From Acinetobacter sp. ANC 4169 (lineage in GTDB: Bacteria > Pseudomonadota > Gammaproteobacteria > Pseudomonadales > Moraxellaceae), in assembly GCF_002135355.1 (NCBI RefSeq), contig NZ_NEGE01000017.1:18375-82374 (forward strand): a stretch of 64,000 bases of DNA, in the 5' to 3' direction. Within the stretch, counting starts at the first letter, position 1; every line of letters starts with the position of its first letter. This document shows, one piece after another, positions 16,127 through 26,390 of this stretch. A program made the position numbers and the translations under genes. Below the pieces are notes generated by a model. The model saw nothing but the letters and a program-made list of their open reading frames with translations, did not search any database and was not told the origin of the DNA.

Positions 16127-18697
16127 ATGTCTAATTTGCGGCAGCATGTGAGTCGGCGCTATTTAAAATTTTCTCTGCTGAGTTTAAGCCTTGCAGTGTT
16201 GCATGCGCATGCAGAAGATCCCGAATTCAATACCGCATTTTTAAAAGATATGACCGATCAAGTGGTTTTTGAGGCCGTTACTAAAGGTTATCGGATTTTA
16301 CCTGGCAGTTATGATTTCAGTATTTATCTGAACAATCAGCGCATAGATAAAAGAAAAATTGAATTTTATCAAAAAGATCAAGAAGTGGTTCCTTGCATTG
16401 ATGCAAGCTTCATTGAAGATTACCAAATCATATTTGATGCGGAAATAGCAGCGCAAGCAGCTTCAAAATGTTATGACTTGATGCACTTGCCGGGTGCAAA
16501 ACTGAGTTTTGATGCGGGTATGCAAACCCTGAATGTATCCATTCCGCAGGTTTTTTTACGCCAGAATGTGCGGGGCTATATTTCGCCAAAACTTTATGAT
16601 CAGGGTATTAATGCCTTGATTTTTAACTACAATGCAAATACCAATCTGTACAAGGCGCAATCTGGGCAGGAATACAGCAACAGTAGTTTGCTGCTGAACA
16701 GCGGCCTTAACTGGGGCGCTTGGCGTTACCGCAATCAAAGCAGTTTTTTAAAGAGCAGCGGTCAGTCAGCTCAGTGGGACAATGTTATTAATAAGCTTGA
16801 GCGTGACATTATTCCTTTAAAGGCACGCCTGGAACTGGGGGATGCCAATACCCGCAGTAATGTTTTTGAGAGTATTAATTTCCGTGGCGTGCAATTCAGC
16901 AGTGACGATGCACAATTGCCTGTGAGCTTGCAGAATTATGCCCCGGTCATTCGCGGAACTGCGAGTAGCAATGCGCTGGTGGAAATCCGGCAAAATAATT
17001 ATTTGGTTTACAGCATGAATGTTGCACCAGGTAATTTTGAAATTCAGGATTTATATGCCGCCAACGACAGTGGTGATCTGGAAATTAAAATCATCGAAAG
17101 TGACGGTTCTGTCCGCACCTATACACAAGCCTATGCTTCTGTGCCGAATATGATTCGCGCTGGTCAAAATCAGTATCAAATGACGGCAGGACAATACCGC
17201 AGCGGTTCAAGTGACTATCAGCCTTATTTCGGACAGCTGACTTATACCTTCGGTTTGAATAATTATCTCACGCCATATGCAGGTGTACTGGCTGCTGAAG
17301 ACTATTATGCAGCAGCGGGCGGCGCGGCATGGTCGCTGGGTGACTGGGGCGCGCTTTCAGCAGATTTAAATTTTGCCAACAATACCTTATCCAGCGGACG
17401 CCAAGAAAATGGCTTGGGTTTGCGTGTGCTGTATGCAAAATCGATTCATTCACTGGGTACGGATATCCGTTTGGCCGGCTATCACTACAGTGCTAACTAT
17501 TATGGTTTTGCTGATGCAGTGCAGGAAAAGGCACAATGGCAAAATGGTACATATCAATATCAGCATTCCGCTGCGGCAAATGATCCGCTAGCTGGCGCAG
17601 ATGTGCAAATGCAGTCTTATTATTCATCTGTATTTTATAACCGGAAAAACCAGCTGCAAATTTCACTCAATCAGCGTTTGGGGAAATGGGGGCAATTGTA
17701 TGCCAACGTCTCGGATACACAGTTCTGGCAAAAGGAATACAATCAGCGTAACTGGCAAATTGGCTATAACAATAATATTCAGCGCCTGTCTTACGGCCTT
17801 TACTATCAAAACAGCAAGAACTTCTTGAATGGTTCCGACTACTCTGTCGGGCTAAACTTTAGTTTGCCTATAGACACGCCAAAGTCATTTAAACAGCATG
17901 ATGTCATTTCAAATAACAATTATCAGTATGCACCGTCTTCAGGATCAATGGCGCAAAGTGCACTGTCAGCCAATTTCTTGAAAGATAAAAATCTGCAGGC
18001 GCAGATCCAAGCCAGCCACTCCGAAAAAAGTGGTGATAGTCTGAATCTGAATGCGGCATATCAAGGCACTAAAGGCAATAGCAACATCGGTTATGCCTAT
18101 GCTGATCAATATCAGCAAGTCTATGCGGGTATGAATGGCGGTGTGCTGGTACATTCCGGAGGCGTGATTTTGGGGCAGCAAATGAATAATTCACCCATAT
18201 TGATTGAAGCCAAAGGCGCCAGCAAAATCCGTATTGAAAACCAGACCGGTCTGAAGCTGGATAAGCATGGCTATGCCATTATGAGCAGTAGCAATCCCTA
18301 TGCGAAAAACCGGGTCGCGCTGCAAGCCGAAGATTTAGGGCAAAATCTTTTTATTGAAGATTTGGTTCGAAACGATATTGTGCCCACCAAATATGCGGTG
18401 GTTAAAGTGAAATTTGAGGTCAAAACCGGACACAGCGTATTGGTCAATTTGAGCTTTAAAGGCAATGAACTTGCAGCTGGTACAGAAATCAGTGATGCAA
18501 ATGGCCTGAACCGTTATGGTCTGGTGGGTTTAAATGGTCAGACCTTTTTAACCAATGTGGAATCGGGGCAAAAACTGATTGCAAAATGGGGCAGTGCAGA
18601 CTATCAGCAGTGCCATTTTACCTTGCCGGAATTAACTGCCCGTGACATCGGCTATGATGAACTGACGCTTTCATGTGAAGCTGGAGAACTAAAATGA
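16127..18697 (+). CDS. Outer-membrane fimbrial usher
   Basis: 856 residues, the usual FimD/PapC size. Signal peptide, periplasmic N-terminal domain (FNTAFLKDMTDQVV in place of the common FNxxFL form), a 24-strand barrel with the Ig-like plug, and two C-terminal domains ending with the conserved Cys pair (QCHFTLPE and LSCEAG). It forms the secretion and assembly pore for the subunits. Its last four bases overlap the adhesin start (ATGA), showing translational coupling. Confidence 0.95.
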   Translation: MSNLRQHVSRRYLKFSLLSLSLAVLHAHAEDPEFNTAFLKDMTDQVVFEAVTKGYRILPGSYDFSIYLNNQRIDKRKIEFYQKDQEVVPCIDASFIEDYQIIFDAEIAAQAASKCYDLMHLPGAKLSFDAGMQTLNVSIPQVFLRQNVRGYISPKLYDQGINALIFNYNANTNLYKAQSGQEYSNSSLLLNSGLNWGAWRYRNQSSFLKSSGQSAQWDNVINKLERDIIPLKARLELGDANTRSNVFESINFRGVQFSSDDAQLPVSLQNYAPVIRGTASSNALVEIRQNNYLVYSMNVAPGNFEIQDLYAANDSGDLEIKIIESDGSVRTYTQAYASVPNMIRAGQNQYQMTAGQYRSGSSDYQPYFGQLTYTFGLNNYLTPYAGVLAAEDYYAAAGGAAWSLGDWGALSADLNFANNTLSSGRQENGLGLRVLYAKSIHSLGTDIRLAGYHYSANYYGFADAVQEKAQWQNGTYQYQHSAAANDPLAGADVQMQSYYSSVFYNRKNQLQISLNQRLGKWGQLYANVSDTQFWQKEYNQRNWQIGYNNNIQRLSYGLYYQNSKNFLNGSDYSVGLNFSLPIDTPKSFKQHDVISNNNYQYAPSSGSMAQSALSANFLKDKNLQAQIQASHSEKSGDSLNLNAAYQGTKGNSNIGYAYADQYQQVYAGMNGGVLVHSGGVILGQQMNNSPILIEAKGASKIRIENQTGLKLDKHGYAIMSSSNPYAKNRVALQAEDLGQNLFIEDLVRNDIVPTKYAVVKVKFEVKTGHSVLVNLSFKGNELAAGTEISDANGLNRYGLVGLNGQTFLTNVESGQKLIAKWGSADYQQCHFTLPELTARDIGYDELTLSCEAGELK

Positions 18698-19782
18698 ATA
18701 TAAAATTTCTTCGACTCATTCGAAATTTAGTCCTATTCTCGTTAAGCATTATTGCCGTGCAAAATACCTGGGCCATGCGCTGCCTTTCGGGCACAAAAGC
18801 GACCAGTAACTTCAATATAGAAAGCGCGAAAAACACCACCAATACCACGAATGTCGGCACCATTACAGTGACCAGCTTTAATGACGATGCCAATACTCTG
18901 CTCTGGGAGTCTCAGACCTATACCTCTAACTTTACTTGTTATGATGATGCCATGACCAATTCTAGTGAGGATGCATATTTATATGTGGATGATGCCGCAA
19001 AGAAATTGGCGACCGATTTTGGCAACTCCAATTTAATTATGGGCATCCGTTTTAATGGTCAGGAATATCCAATCACCAAAACCACCGATAAGATTGCTAC
19101 CGGCAAGCGTGCTATCAGCTATCAGCCTGATAATTTTTGGTCTACATCAACGGCTGCGGACAATTGCCGTTTGATTGGAAAATATGGGCTTGGCAAGCGT
19201 TGCAGTGACCCGCAAACCATTAGCTTAACGTATTCTCTATATATCAAAGCGCGGGGTTCGGGCAGTAATTTTCCTTCAGTTATTAAAGATTATGATGTGT
19301 TTCAGCTGGATGGCGTTGGCGGCCGTAACGGCAGTGGTAATTTTCAGGAAAAAGTTAGCGGGATTCGAATCAATTATGTGGAATGTGTTCCTGTCTTAAC
19401 GGTACAGACTGTCGATTTAGGCAAATATTACGCTTATCAGGATGTGAATACCGTGTTAAGAAAAACACCGTTTAGCATTAATGTCACGACCAATGGTAAG
19501 GATTGTGCGAAATATCCTTTTGTCGGGGTATTTAGTTCTCCTTTAAAGGTAGATAGCCAAACTGTGACAGCCAGTGAAAGCAATATGAAAGACAGCATTG
19601 GAATTCGTATTTTTGAACAGGGAAAAAACATTCCCGTTAATTTAAATGAGAAGCTGGATTTTGGTTTCAGCTCAGGAAGTCAGTTAACAAAAGATTTTGA
19701 TGCAGGGGTTTTATTCCTGAAAAAGCCGACCATCGCCGGTAAATTCAGCTCTGTGATTAATTACGAAGTTTATTTTAAATAA
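18694..19782 (+). CDS. Fimbrial tip adhesin
   Basis: 362 residues. Signal peptide ending NTWA, a ~200-residue N-terminal lectin-like domain with Cys residues, then a pilin domain starting around VECVPVLTVQTVDLGKY and ending SSVINYEVYFK. Two-domain size, last position in the cluster and overlap with the usher fit a tip adhesin. The receptor cannot be predicted. No ordinary terminator follows; a hairpin with a long loop does. Confidence 0.85.
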   Translation: MNIKFLRLIRNLVLFSLSIIAVQNTWAMRCLSGTKATSNFNIESAKNTTNTTNVGTITVTSFNDDANTLLWESQTYTSNFTCYDDAMTNSSEDAYLYVDDAAKKLATDFGNSNLIMGIRFNGQEYPITKTTDKIATGKRAISYQPDNFWSTSTAADNCRLIGKYGLGKRCSDPQTISLTYSLYIKARGSGSNFPSVIKDYDVFQLDGVGGRNGSGNFQEKVSGIRINYVECVPVLTVQTVDLGKYYAYQDVNTVLRKTPFSINVTTNGKDCAKYPFVGVFSSPLKVDSQTVTASESNMKDSIGIRIFEQGKNIPVNLNEKLDFGFSSGSQLTKDFDAGVLFLKKPTIAGKFSSVINYEVYFK

Positions 19783-19814
19783 TGGAATGTACTGTTTTAT
19801 AAGTTCACGAGGGC

Positions 19815-19874
19815 TCAGATTAAAATCTGGTTGATGACTATCTGCTGACTTTGGGTAGGTAAATAGATAGTCAT
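19815..19874. repeat. Two hairpins after the fimbrial cluster
   Basis: CAGATT/AATCTG at 19815-19828, then a perfect 10-bp inverted repeat ATGACTATCT/AGATAGTCAT (19834-19843 and 19865-19874) with a 21-base loop. No T-run follows, so it is not a standard terminator; operator or RNA structure is possible. Confidence 0.5.
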
Positions 19875-19923
19875 GACGAAATTTTATAGATTTACTTTAT
19901 ATTCAAAGCACAGCAACAATGAA

Positions 19924-20730
19924 TTATCGACCCAAAATCATTTCTAATACAAACTTTGAACCAATAAAACCAATTGCCAGCAGCATAAAACCAATCAGGG
20001 TAAAGCGAATGGCTTTTTGACCACGCCAGCCAAATTTATAATGGCCAATCAGCAGCGAGCCATAGACAAACCAGGAAATAATACTAAATGCCGTTTTATG
20101 GGCTAAGTGCTGGGCAAAGAAGTCTTCAATGGTAAAGAAGCCAAAACCGAGCGCTAAAGTCAGCAAGATAAAACCGGTAATAATTAAATCAAATAACAAA
20201 GATTCCATGGCTTGGAATGAAGGCAATAAATTGACCCATAGTCTTTTGGTCTTGTTTTTTAATTCACGATTTTGGAACCACAGAATCACGGCTTGTATGG
20301 TTGCCATCAGCAGAACCGCATAAGCAGACAAAGACAAAATAATGTGAATATCTAAACCCAAGGAATGTTGTTCTATCACCTGATTTTGTTTGCTTAAGGC
20401 AAAACCTAAAATCAAACCGGTTGCAGCAACAGGAATCCCGAGTAAATTCAATGCCAGAATGGGACGGAAGGTACTAAACAGTAGACTTAAAAATAACATC
20501 AGCCCCGATGTAAATGACATCAAGACAAAAACATCATAATTGATACCCGAAGAGGTCAGCATATCCCCACACAGAACTGCCCCATGCAACAGTAAACCTA
20601 AACCGAGTACGAGTCCTAAAAACCAATGGTTCGGATCACGCTTTGACATTAAGTGAATAAACAAATACCAGAAAGATGTGGTATAAGCGATTAATGCTAA
20701 GATCGTGTAAACCAAGGGGAGACTGATCAT
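19924..20730 (-). CDS. Cytochrome c assembly (CcsA/YpjD-like) membrane protein
   Basis: 268 residues, eight predicted transmembrane helices, matching the inner-membrane CcsA-like proteins commonly found divergent from ffh in gammaproteobacteria (YpjD). The family resembles haem-handling cytochrome c assembly proteins, with conserved His residues (LLHGAVL, LDIHIILS, AHKTAFSIISW); direct function is not established. It shares a 138-base divergent promoter region with ffh. Confidence 0.85.
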   Translation of the reverse strand: MISLPLVYTILALIAYTTSFWYLFIHLMSKRDPNHWFLGLVLGLGLLLHGAVLCGDMLTSSGINYDVFVLMSFTSGLMLFLSLLFSTFRPILALNLLGIPVAATGLILGFALSKQNQVIEQHSLGLDIHIILSLSAYAVLLMATIQAVILWFQNRELKNKTKRLWVNLLPSFQAMESLLFDLIITGFILLTLALGFGFFTIEDFFAQHLAHKTAFSIISWFVYGSLLIGHYKFGWRGQKAIRFTLIGFMLLAIGFIGSKFVLEMILGR

Positions 20731-20868
20731 GTCAAACCTTTTTTGGGATGATGAATATTCATTTATATAAATTCTATGTGAACTACAGTATCCTATAGCA
20801 TTCTATGCATAAATTTTCTATTTTAAGAAACAATTTTTTGCTCATGGCTATTTTAAGCGGAATTTGCA

Positions 20869-22278
20869 ATGTTTGATACCTTAACAGAACGACTCACGCA
20901 GAGTTTAAGAAATGTTACTGGCTCAGGGCAGCTAACCGAAGACAATATTAAAGATACGTTACGCGAAGTACGTATGGCACTCCTTGAGGCCGATGTTGCG
21001 TTACCTGTAACTCGTGAGTTCATCGCGAAAGTTAAGGAAGAAGCATTGGGTCAGGAAGTGATGACTCAGTTATCACCGGGCCAGGCGTTCGTCAAAATTG
21101 TACATGACGAATTGACTAAAATGATGGGTGAGGCGAACGAAAGCCTAGACCTTGCTGCAAAACCTCCTGTAGTTGTACTTCTTGCTGGTTTGCAAGGTGC
21201 AGGTAAAACTACGACTGCAGCAAAACTTGCACGTTTCTTACAAGAGCGTCAAAAGAAAAAAGTCGCCATGGTTTCTGCCGACGTTTACCGTCCTGCAGCG
21301 ATTAAGCAGCTCCAAACCGTTGCGGGTGAAGTTGGCGCAATTTTCTTTGAATCTAGTGCTGATGAAAAACCAATTACCATCGCAACTCGCGCGATTGAGC
21401 AAGCAAAAATTCAGTTTGCTGATGTATTGATTGTCGATACCGCAGGTCGTTTGCATGTCGATGACGACATGATGGACGAAATTAAAGAACTTCACGCAGC
21501 CATCAAGCCAACTGAAACCCTGTTCGTGGTCGATGCCATGACCGGTCAGGATGCTGCAAATACTGCCAAAGCCTTTAATGATGCCTTACCTCTGACTGGT
21601 GTGATCTTAACCAAGACTGATGGTGATGCACGCGGTGGTGCAGCGCTTTCTGTACGCGCCATTACCGGCAAGCCAATCAAGTTCCTGGGTATGGGTGAAA
21701 AACTCGATGCTCTAGAGCCATTCCATCCTGAACGTATCGCACAGCGTATTTTGGGTATGGGTGACGTACTTTCTTTGGTCGAAGAAGTTGAACGTAAAAT
21801 CGACAAAGAAAAAGCCGAAAAAATGGCGAAAAAACTGCAAAAAGGCGGTAGCTTCAACTTTGAAGATATGCTGATGCAATTTGAACAAATGAACAAAATG
21901 GGCGGCATGATGGGCTTTCTGGATAAACTTCCAGGCATGAGCAACTCAGGTATTCAAGACGCGATTGCGCAAGCGAATCCTGAAAAGCAAGTGAAAAAAA
22001 TGGAAGCGATTATCCAGTCGATGACCATTAAAGAACGCCGTAACCCAGACCTGATGAACCCGAGCCGTAAAAAACGTATTGCTGCCGGTTGTGGTATGGA
22101 AGTTGTTGAAGTCAATAAACTGATTAAACAACATGCGCAAATGGCGAAAATGATGAAGAAATTTGCCAATCCGTCGGGTATGGCAAAAATGATGAAGTCA
22201 TTGAGTGGCATGCAAAATAAATTTGGCGGTGGTGGCGGTATGGGACCATTGTTCGGTAATAACGATCAAAAGAAATAA
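20869..22278 (+). CDS. ffh: Signal recognition particle GTPase Ffh
   Basis: 469 residues. N domain, then G domain with GLQGAGKTTT (P-loop), DTAGRLHVD, TKTDGDARGGAALS, then the Met-rich M domain (MLMQFEQMNKMGGMMGF and following) that binds signal sequences and 4.5S RNA. Co-translational targeting to the membrane with FtsY. Terminator follows directly. Confidence 0.98.
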   Translation: MFDTLTERLTQSLRNVTGSGQLTEDNIKDTLREVRMALLEADVALPVTREFIAKVKEEALGQEVMTQLSPGQAFVKIVHDELTKMMGEANESLDLAAKPPVVVLLAGLQGAGKTTTAAKLARFLQERQKKKVAMVSADVYRPAAIKQLQTVAGEVGAIFFESSADEKPITIATRAIEQAKIQFADVLIVDTAGRLHVDDDMMDEIKELHAAIKPTETLFVVDAMTGQDAANTAKAFNDALPLTGVILTKTDGDARGGAALSVRAITGKPIKFLGMGEKLDALEPFHPERIAQRILGMGDVLSLVEEVERKIDKEKAEKMAKKLQKGGSFNFEDMLMQFEQMNKMGGMMGFLDKLPGMSNSGIQDAIAQANPEKQVKKMEAIIQSMTIKERRNPDLMNPSRKKRIAAGCGMEVVEVNKLIKQHAQMAKMMKKFANPSGMAKMMKSLSGMQNKFGGGGGMGPLFGNNDQKK

Positions 22279-22291
22279 TCTTTTGAACGCC

Positions 22292-22319
22292 AAAAAGACG
22301 CTTTAGGGCGTCTTTTTTA
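22292..22319 (+). terminator. Terminator of ffh
   Basis: AAAAAGACGC/GCGTCTTTTTT stem with a TTTAGG loop and T-run. Confidence 0.9.
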
Positions 22320-22446
22320 TTGTTATTTCAATTTTCCAGTTCATTTTTTTACCAATCAGCCAGATTTTCTCATTCCATTTTGTAACCCTTTGCTTAATAA
22401 TTACGTGAAAACAATCACACTAAAATACGTAATAAGAAGAAAACAG

Positions 22447-23022
22447 ATGCCATCGATTCAAAAGAAAGTTTATATCGTGCATGGTGATCGCACCTTACCT
22501 AATGAACACTGGTTTCCATGGTTGAGCCAGCAGATACAGCATTCCGGGCATTTTGCCAGACGTTTGATATTGCCAGATGCCAATGCGCCTGATTTTCAGC
22601 TTTGGCAACAAGCGTTACAGATGCAAATACCTCAACTGGATCAACACAGCATTATTATTGCGCATAGCTTGGGGAGTCTGGCCAGCCTGCATTTTTTATC
22701 GCAAGCCTTAAGTGAAACTCAAATTAAAGGTCTGATTCTGGTTGCAGCTTTTAAGGATAAATTGACTGCTCGCCCTGAACTGGATCCTTTTATTGAGCAA
22801 GCCAAACTCAATATGCCGATTTTACAAAAGCAGATTTCCCGGCGTTTTGTACTGTTTTCTTGCAATGATCCTATTGTTCCACCGCCGATGGCCGTACTGC
22901 TTGGACATTATCTCAATGCGCAAATGCAGGAAGTGCAAGATGCGGGGCATTTTATGCGTCAAGATGGCTTTACCGAGTTTAAAGAGGTGTGGGAAATATT
23001 GAAGCCTATGTTGGCTAGCTAA
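22447..23022 (+). CDS. RBBP9/YdeN-family serine hydrolase (first of tandem pair)
   Basis: 191 residues from ATG 22447, chosen because the next gene's start aligns with it; the frame is open 19 codons further upstream. Small alpha/beta hydrolase: VYIVHGDRTLPNEHWFPWL near the start, nucleophile in IIAHSLGSLASLHF, late Asp in SCNDPIVPP, His in DAGHFM. Substrate unknown. It is a clear paralogue of the gene at 23192, with the same order of motifs. Confidence 0.85.
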   Translation: MPSIQKKVYIVHGDRTLPNEHWFPWLSQQIQHSGHFARRLILPDANAPDFQLWQQALQMQIPQLDQHSIIIAHSLGSLASLHFLSQALSETQIKGLILVAAFKDKLTARPELDPFIEQAKLNMPILQKQISRRFVLFSCNDPIVPPPMAVLLGHYLNAQMQEVQDAGHFMRQDGFTEFKEVWEILKPMLAS

Positions 23023-23191
23023 AGGCTAGGAAGCTTAAGCTAAATTCTGAGAAAATATCAGGCTGATTGGACAGAGATAAAAAAATACCTACTCCAGTTT
23101 CGTTGAGATAAAAACATATAACAATTGAAACATCTTATTCAGGTTAGGCTGGTTAGATCCTCAAAGAGTTCATGGATAAGGAAGAATCACA

Positions 23192-23779
23192 ATGGCTCAA
23201 GTGATTGTGATACATGGCTATACCGCAAGCCCGGAAGAAAACTGGTATCCGTGGTTTCAACAGCTTGCGGCTCAACAACATTTCAGTCTGAACATCCTGC
23301 GTCTCGATCCTTCACCACGTCCGGAATTGTCGGTGTGGGAAGCGCAAATTGCTGAGCAGGCTGGCAGTCTGGATGAAAACAGTATCGTGATTGCACATAG
23401 CCTGGGGACTATTGCGGCACTGCATTATTTATCCCGACATTTAAAAACCCAAGGTATCAAGCAGCTGATTCTGATTGCCGGTTTTAATGGGCGTCTGGGA
23501 CGCTTAGATGAAGTGAATCCTTTTATTGATGCTGCCCGGATAGATTTTGAATTGCTAAAACGTCAGATAGAGCATCGGGTAGTGATTTATTCGGAAGGGG
23601 ATGACCGTGTCCCGCCCAAATTCAGCATTGAACAGGCCAAAAGTCTGGATGCTGAACTGATTGCAGCCGAACATCAGGGACATTTTATCGATTCACAAGG
23701 CTGTACCGAACTGCCCGAAGTCTGGCAGAGCATACAGCCCTATTTGATTCGACAAGATCAGGCTTCAGTGAGCGAATAA
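23192..23779 (+). CDS. RBBP9/YdeN-family serine hydrolase (second of tandem pair)
   Basis: 195 residues. [19 protein letters not shown], nucleophile in [15 protein letters not shown], Asp in SEGDDRVPP, His in HQGHFID; parallel to the upstream gene at every catalytic motif. AAGGAAG precedes ATG 23192. The last 22 bases overlap the 3' end of coaX on the other strand. Tandem duplication is the simplest origin. Confidence 0.88.
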   Translation: MAQVIVIHGYTASPEENWYPWFQQLAAQQHFSLNILRLDPSPRPELSVWEAQIAEQAGSLDENSIVIAHSLGTIAALHYLSRHLKTQGIKQLILIAGFNGRLGRLDEVNPFIDAARIDFELLKRQIEHRVVIYSEGDDRVPPKFSIEQAKSLDAELIAAEHQGHFIDSQGCTELPEVWQSIQPYLIRQDQASVSE

Positions 23780-24495
23780 ATATAATTTTGCAGACCTTTG
23801 AGTAGCAGGTCAGGCTCAATTGCAGGTTGATACTGTGCAAGATATTTGGCAAATAAGGGCGCATCACCACCGGTTAAAATCAGTTGGCTGGGATATTTAT
23901 CCAGCACTTTTTCAATAGTGCTGACCAGACTGAGCAGAATGCCATGGTGAACGGCATCAATGGTATTGCGACCCGGGCTAAGCTCATCAAATGTTGCATC
24001 TGGAATCTTGATGCCTTTGGTATTTTGAATCAGCGAATCACGCTGTAAATACAGATTTGGCAGGATATAACCGCCTAAATGTTGCAGGCCATCGGTTAGG
24101 TCAATGGTCAATGCGGTTCCACAACTGATCACGCAATATTTTTGCGCTGGATTATTGACTACAGCCAGCATTTGCAGCCAGCGGTCTATACCAAATTTAG
24201 TGGTATCTTCATAAGCACAGCGAAGGCCGGCATATTCAGCATGCACTTTGGCAAAGCGCACTGGCACATTCAAAAACTTGAGAATTTTCTGGATGCGTTC
24301 ATTATTCTTTTTGTCCTGAACCGAAGATACCCCGACTTGTTGTAAATCTAGACTTTTAAAGTGCTGGATTAAGCCTAACAGCAGCTCGGCAGGAGATTGA
24401 AGATGCAATTCTGCAGCATGTTCAATGATCTGATCATTTTCAGTAATCCAGTATTTGAGTCGGGTATTGCCGATATCCAGCCATAAATTCTTCAT
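23758..24495 (-). CDS. coaX: Type III pantothenate kinase
   Basis: 245 residues. ASKHA fold kinase of the first CoA-biosynthesis step. Seen: N-terminal [40 protein letters not shown] and LTGGDAP. It lies 9 bases after birA on the same strand, a common birA-coaX pairing. Its 3' end overlaps the neighbouring convergent hydrolase gene. Confidence 0.95.
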   Translation of the reverse strand: MKNLWLDIGNTRLKYWITENDQIIEHAAELHLQSPAELLLGLIQHFKSLDLQQVGVSSVQDKKNNERIQKILKFLNVPVRFAKVHAEYAGLRCAYEDTTKFGIDRWLQMLAVVNNPAQKYCVISCGTALTIDLTDGLQHLGGYILPNLYLQRDSLIQNTKGIKIPDATFDELSPGRNTIDAVHHGILLSLVSTIEKVLDKYPSQLILTGGDAPLFAKYLAQYQPAIEPDLLLKGLQNYIYSLTEA

Positions 24496-24504
24496 TGCAT
24501 TTCT

Positions 24505-25263
24505 CTACGCAGAAATGTTCAGGCAGCGTAAGCGCCCTTGATAAAATTGTTTTAATCCTTCAGGAGTTTCAATACTGACCGAACCATCGTCTTGAATCCC
24601 CAAGAAGATACCTGAACATAGCCCTGAATGATCTTCAAATTCAACTGCCTGATCTTTAAAGGCAGCATAGTGATTAAAGCGTGCTGCCAGGTTATAGCAG
24701 TCATGATCAAACCATGCACTGGCTTGCTGGATGGCCATATACAGTTCTGCAATCAACTGAATACGGGAAATATCCTGTAATCCTAATTCGCGCAGTGAAG
24801 TGGCATGCTGGTCAATCTGTTCTTTGGGAACAGGCTCAAGGTTGATACCAACCCCGACAATAACCTGATGCGGAGAAATCGGTTCAACCAGAATGCCGCC
24901 CCATTTACCTTGTCGACTATACAGGTCATTCGGCCATTTCACTTGCAAGCCTAAATCTTGCAAACTCGGCATTTGCAAAATATTCAGTGCAATTTCAAGC
25001 GCCAGCCGGCCATCAATAGGGGTTTGTGTATTTAGCAAGGTGCTTAAATAGATGTTGCCTTCAGGCGATACCCACTCTCGTTGACGCTGTCCACGACCTT
25101 GCGTTTGTCGGGTACTGCACACCAGAACACTGTGCACGCCTTTGAGTGCAATTTCACGCACATCATCATTGGTCGAAGTGGTAACGGGTTTCAGGATCAA
25201 AACTTCAGGAAGCTGATGGGCATCATCAAGGATTTTTTGCAGCTGTCGGGTCTCTAAATCCAT
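24505..25263 (-). CDS. birA: Biotin--[acetyl-CoA-carboxylase] ligase
   Basis: 252 residues. Catalytic core: STRQTQGRGQRQREWVSPEG is the biotinyl-AMP-forming loop, KWPNDLY and GGILVE follow. There is no N-terminal winged-helix domain, so unlike E. coli BirA it should not repress the bio operon directly (group I ligase). It therefore says nothing about how the bio cluster at 38-43 kb is regulated. Confidence 0.95.
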   Translation of the reverse strand: MDLETRQLQKILDDAHQLPEVLILKPVTTSTNDDVREIALKGVHSVLVCSTRQTQGRGQRQREWVSPEGNIYLSTLLNTQTPIDGRLALEIALNILQMPSLQDLGLQVKWPNDLYSRQGKWGGILVEPISPHQVIVGVGINLEPVPKEQIDQHATSLRELGLQDISRIQLIAELYMAIQQASAWFDHDCYNLAARFNHYAAFKDQAVEFEDHSGLCSGIFLGIQDDGSVSIETPEGLKQFYQGRLRCLNISA

Positions 25264-25291
25264 TTAAATCTAAGCTAGTGGTATGTGAATA

Positions 25292-25366
25292 ATGGAGTTA
25301 ATCATATATCTATGGATAGGTGCAATGGCAGCGGGTACTGCAGGTTTCTTTGCGGAAGAGGGCTAA
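25292..25366 (+). pseudogene. Broken partial copy of the TauE/SafE gene start
   Basis: An ATG-to-TAA frame of 24 codons reads MELIIYLWIGAMAAGTAG, almost the same as MELIIYLLIGAMAGFAAG at the start of the intact permease gene at 26391, then diverges and stops. The DNA is also alike over about 45 bases. It is a non-functional remnant of duplication or recombination about 1.1 kb upstream of the intact copy. Confidence 0.7.
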
Positions 25367-25424
25367 GCCCAAGCGATGCAACATGTATCACCCTATCCAT
25401 GATTTTTATCTCATGCTCATTATG

Positions 25425-25952
25425 CTAAATAGGCTTAAATATTTCATATAAAACATGCCTTGCCAAAACATGATTGGCAGGGAGTTGAGGGTGGTTAAAT
25501 TCTTTAACCTTGTGCATGCCCAATTTTTTCATCACCGTTTCAGAAGGCGTATTGACTGTAGCGGTAAAGGAAACCACTTTATTCAGCTTGAGCATATTAA
25601 AGGCATAATCTAAAACAGCTTGAGCACCTTCGGTGGCATAGCCTTTTTGCCAAAATTGTTTTGCTAAGCGCCAGGCAATTTCCATACAGGGAGAAAAATC
25701 GAATTGTGTCGGCTGGTTACGTAAGCCAATGAATCCAATAAATTCATGCGTCTGTTTTAATTCTACAGCCCAGAATCCCCATCCATTTTCATCAATAAAG
25801 CTTGTCACGCGATCAAGAAAATTCAGGCTCTCATCTGGGGTTAAACAACGGGGAAAATATTGCATGACTTCAGGGTCTAATCCCATTTCAATGAAAGTCG
25901 CATGATCACGTGCTTGCCATTGCCGAAGTATTAAGCGCTCAGTTTCTATCAT
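25425..25952 (-). CDS. GNAT N-acetyltransferase, RimJ/RimL type
   Basis: 175 residues. IETERLILRQW start, EFIGFIGLRN, WRLAKQFWQKGYATEGAQAVLDYAF acetyl-CoA loop and NTPSETVMKKLGM end define the RimJ/RimL branch. Substrate unknown: ribosomal proteins, small molecules or antibiotics are all possible. Between the TauE remnant and an intergenic stretch. Confidence 0.88.
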   Translation of the reverse strand: MIETERLILRQWQARDHATFIEMGLDPEVMQYFPRCLTPDESLNFLDRVTSFIDENGWGFWAVELKQTHEFIGFIGLRNQPTQFDFSPCMEIAWRLAKQFWQKGYATEGAQAVLDYAFNMLKLNKVVSFTATVNTPSETVMKKLGMHKVKEFNHPQLPANHVLARHVLYEIFKPI

Positions 25953-26390
25953 GCAATCTGTCTAACCCTAAAATAAAGGCTAAATTTTAGCCTGTTCGTA
26001 ATTCCGATCATACGGATAATCGAAATATGGATGATTCAAGCCATACTTCTGAACTGCAAGAGAGCCATGAAATTCATGCTATAGATTAAAAAATGCAGAG
26101 GATTTAAAAAACGTTAATAATAGGGGAGTGAATGGAATACAAATCGTTGCTCATTTTTAGAAAACGATCCACTTCCTTATTCAAACTCGGTTTATCATAA
26201 AATAATGATGCATCAGCAAAACCAGGATTTAGCTGGAAAGAACAGCTATTTTAATGGATAGGATGATCATGAGTGAAATGGATGATGACAAGAAATACAA
26301 TTGAGTGATTTTACTGATTTTTTGGAGAATCGGTAAAATTCCTCTAATATCACGCTCTACTTGCATGTACGAATGGCTGGAAATGACCGA
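25953..26390. other. Intergenic region before the TauE/SafE gene
   Basis: 438 bases. The only open frames are tiny (for example an 11-codon frame at 26269) and unconvincing. No terminator or RNA recognised. Confidence 0.4.

Noticed and set aside
19834..19874. Invertible element controlling fimbriae
   Set aside because: The inverted repeat is close together (21-base loop), after the cluster, and no invertase gene is present.
24505..25263. BirA as repressor of the bio operon
   Set aside because: The protein lacks the N-terminal winged-helix domain needed for operator binding.
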